The notes under the pieces were generated by a model. That model did no database searches and had not been told where the DNA came from. It saw only the letters and a program-made list of their open reading frames with translations. Below are positions 5,836-6,550 of a stretch of 6,550 nt of DNA, in pieces. The position numbers and the translations under genes were made by a program. Numbering within the stretch: position 1 is the stretch's first letter; each line of letters opens with the position of its first letter. Source of the stretch: an uncultured Chitinophagaceae bacterium (lineage in GTDB: Bacteria > Bacteroidota > Bacteroidia > Chitinophagales > Chitinophagaceae); NCBI GenBank assembly GCA_937919945.1, contig CALESY010000115.1, positions 1 to 6,550 of the forward strand. Reading direction: 5' to 3'.

Positions 5836-5843
5836 ATACAATA

Positions 5844-5851
5844 CAAAAGTA
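5844..5851 (-). promoter_or_regulatory. candidate -7 box (TACTTTTG) for the TPR-tilS operon
   Basis: On the minus strand TACTTTTG (5851-5844) matches TAnnTTTG exactly, but it is only 8 bases from the ATG at 5835, implying a nearly leaderless mRNA. No -33 TTTG lies at the usual distance; that position falls inside the hairpin at 5865-5898. Confidence 0.35.
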
Positions 5852-5864
5852 CAAAGGACTAAGC

Positions 5865-5898
5865 ATAGATAAAGGCTGCAAATGCAGCCTTTATCTAT
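5865..5898 (-). terminator. perfect 15-bp hairpin, probable terminator of the T9SS gene
   Basis: ATAGATAAAGGCTGC (5865-5879) and its exact complement (5884-5898) flank a 4-base loop. Read leftward, it lies 25 bases after the stop codon at 5924. The GC core is flanked by AAAGG/CCTTT and an AT-rich end that supplies a U-rich 3' strand, although no long U-run follows. It also sits directly upstream of the TPR-tilS start, insulating the two units. Confidence 0.7.
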
Positions 5899-5923
5899 TA
5901 TCTAAATCGCAAAAGGATATTTA

Positions 5924-6550
5924 TTATTTAGCTACGACCAGCTTCGATTGCAGTTTAGTACTACCATCTGCAGCCAAATATGATACATTATACACACCAT
6001 TGCTGAGAATAACAGTATTGATGTTATTCACGGAATTAGTTGTCTTTTGCTGCAATACTACCCTACCTGTCATATCAGTCAATAAAATGACACCATCTAC
6101 TTTATGACCTATCAACTCGATTGTTGCTGTATTAGTCGCTGGGTTAGGATATATATCTATACCAGTAGTACCAGCGGTAGCATTTTCAATACCTGCTGAC
6201 CAATAGGCTGTAAATTCTTGTGTAAACCCACAACCAAAGTCGCCGCCAAAGTAACCTGCCAATGGGTAAGAGCCCAGTGTAGTGAGCGCCCGAACTATAA
6301 TTGAACCACTACCTGCAGCAGAGTTTGCCCACCAAGATAGACCATCACAACCATCATCTTCTACAATTAACTTGTAAGAACCGGGACCAAATGTTACAGT
6401 ATCAATATATGTAACGTTAGCACCTGCACCAGCTCTCTGTGCAACTGTATTACCCAACCCGTCAATAATTTTCCATCTTGTTTCAGTAGCCCTGTTATTT
6501 GTTTTGAAGTTTACCCTGACTGTCATTGGCCATTTAGGAGCTGCAGTAAA
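5924..6550 (-). CDS. T9SS-secreted protein, C-terminal part (5' end outside the window)
   Basis: The frame is open to the right edge. The 208 residues visible begin FTAAPKWPMTVRVNF, and no start codon need lie in the window; the methionine encoded at 6526 is most likely internal. The last 75 or so residues (about 131-208) are a type A sorting domain of the type IX secretion system. They show IDIYPNPATNTATIE, then LTDMTGRVV, NGVYNV and the terminal KLVVAK. This tail directs export across the outer membrane and is normally removed, with the cargo released or attached to the surface. The preceding module (about 9-115) is a beta-rich domain with EDDGCDGLSWW and GGDFGCGF, whose two cysteines might pair. 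From memory, similar modules sit between catalytic domains and sorting tails in secreted Bacteroidota hydrolases. The catalytic part is not visible, so enzyme class is unknown. Confidence 0.9.
   Translation of the reverse strand, partial: FTAAPKWPMTVRVNFKTNNRATETRWKIIDGLGNTVAQRAGAGANVTYIDTVTFGPGSYKLIVEDDGCDGLSWWANSAAGSGSIIVRALTTLGSYPLAGYFGGDFGCGFTQEFTAYWSAGIENATAGTTGIDIYPNPATNTATIELIGHKVDGVILLTDMTGRVVLQQKTTNSVNNINTVILSNGVYNVSYLAADGSTKLQSKLVVAK

Noticed and set aside
5836..5841. TTG start at 5841 for the TPR gene
   Set aside because: It adds only two residues and lies even closer to the promoter box; the in-frame ATG at 5835 is the more usual start.
5757..6107. Rightward 116-codon open frame
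   Set aside because: Antisense to the TPR start, the 15-bp hairpin and the T9SS sorting domain; composition not protein-like.
6524..6526. ATG at 6526 as the start of the T9SS protein
   Set aside because: The frame stays open to the window edge with sensible residues upstream, and T9SS cargo needs an N-terminal signal peptide, which is absent after this ATG.

Overview
The window looks like chromosomal DNA from a member of the Bacteroidota, probably near Chitinophagaceae. The phylum call rests on three things. There is a type IX secretion (Por) C-terminal sorting domain. Several exact matches to the phylum's -7 promoter box TAnnTTTG lie in front of genes. Most genes lack a strong Shine-Dalgarno sequence. 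The family-level guess is inference from protein style only. Most genes are ordinary housekeeping or cell-surface genes, and no phage, IS element, CRISPR array or toxin cassette is visible.

Layout. The left end (1-944) is read leftward. A Crp/Fnr-type regulator (324-944) is followed by a probable intrinsic terminator and then a small 59-codon ORF (10-189). A TTGA-N6-TCAA palindrome sits just past the regulator's stop codon. Divergently, 1140-1979 encodes an exported protein with two OmpA-like domains. It is followed after 9 bp by an unrecognised 230-residue protein (1989-2681) whose codon use differs clearly from its neighbours.

The middle (2682-3088) is non-coding but dense. It holds an inverted repeat, a TAnnTTTG box, a foldable stretch that may be a small RNA, a perfect 12-bp-stem bidirectional terminator, and a leftward tRNA-Arg(ACG) with a well-matched promoter.

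The right part holds rlmH (3089-3562) and a rhomboid protease (3596-4201) read rightward. They run tail-to-tail, with a 50-bp coding overlap, into tilS (4152-5519). tilS forms a tight leftward operon with a small TPR protein (5521-5835). A 15-bp perfect hairpin separates that operon from the 3' end of a large secreted T9SS cargo protein, which continues beyond the right edge.

How the genes fit together. rlmH, tilS and tRNA-Arg all belong to the translation apparatus. The OmpA-like protein, rhomboid and T9SS cargo are envelope or secretion functions. I found no convincing new multi-gene system. The points most worth a second look are the candidate small RNA, the paired tertiary-contact changes in the tRNA, the compositionally foreign 230-residue gene, and the Fnr-like palindrome beside a regulator whose recognition helix has the FNR E-x-x-S-R pattern.
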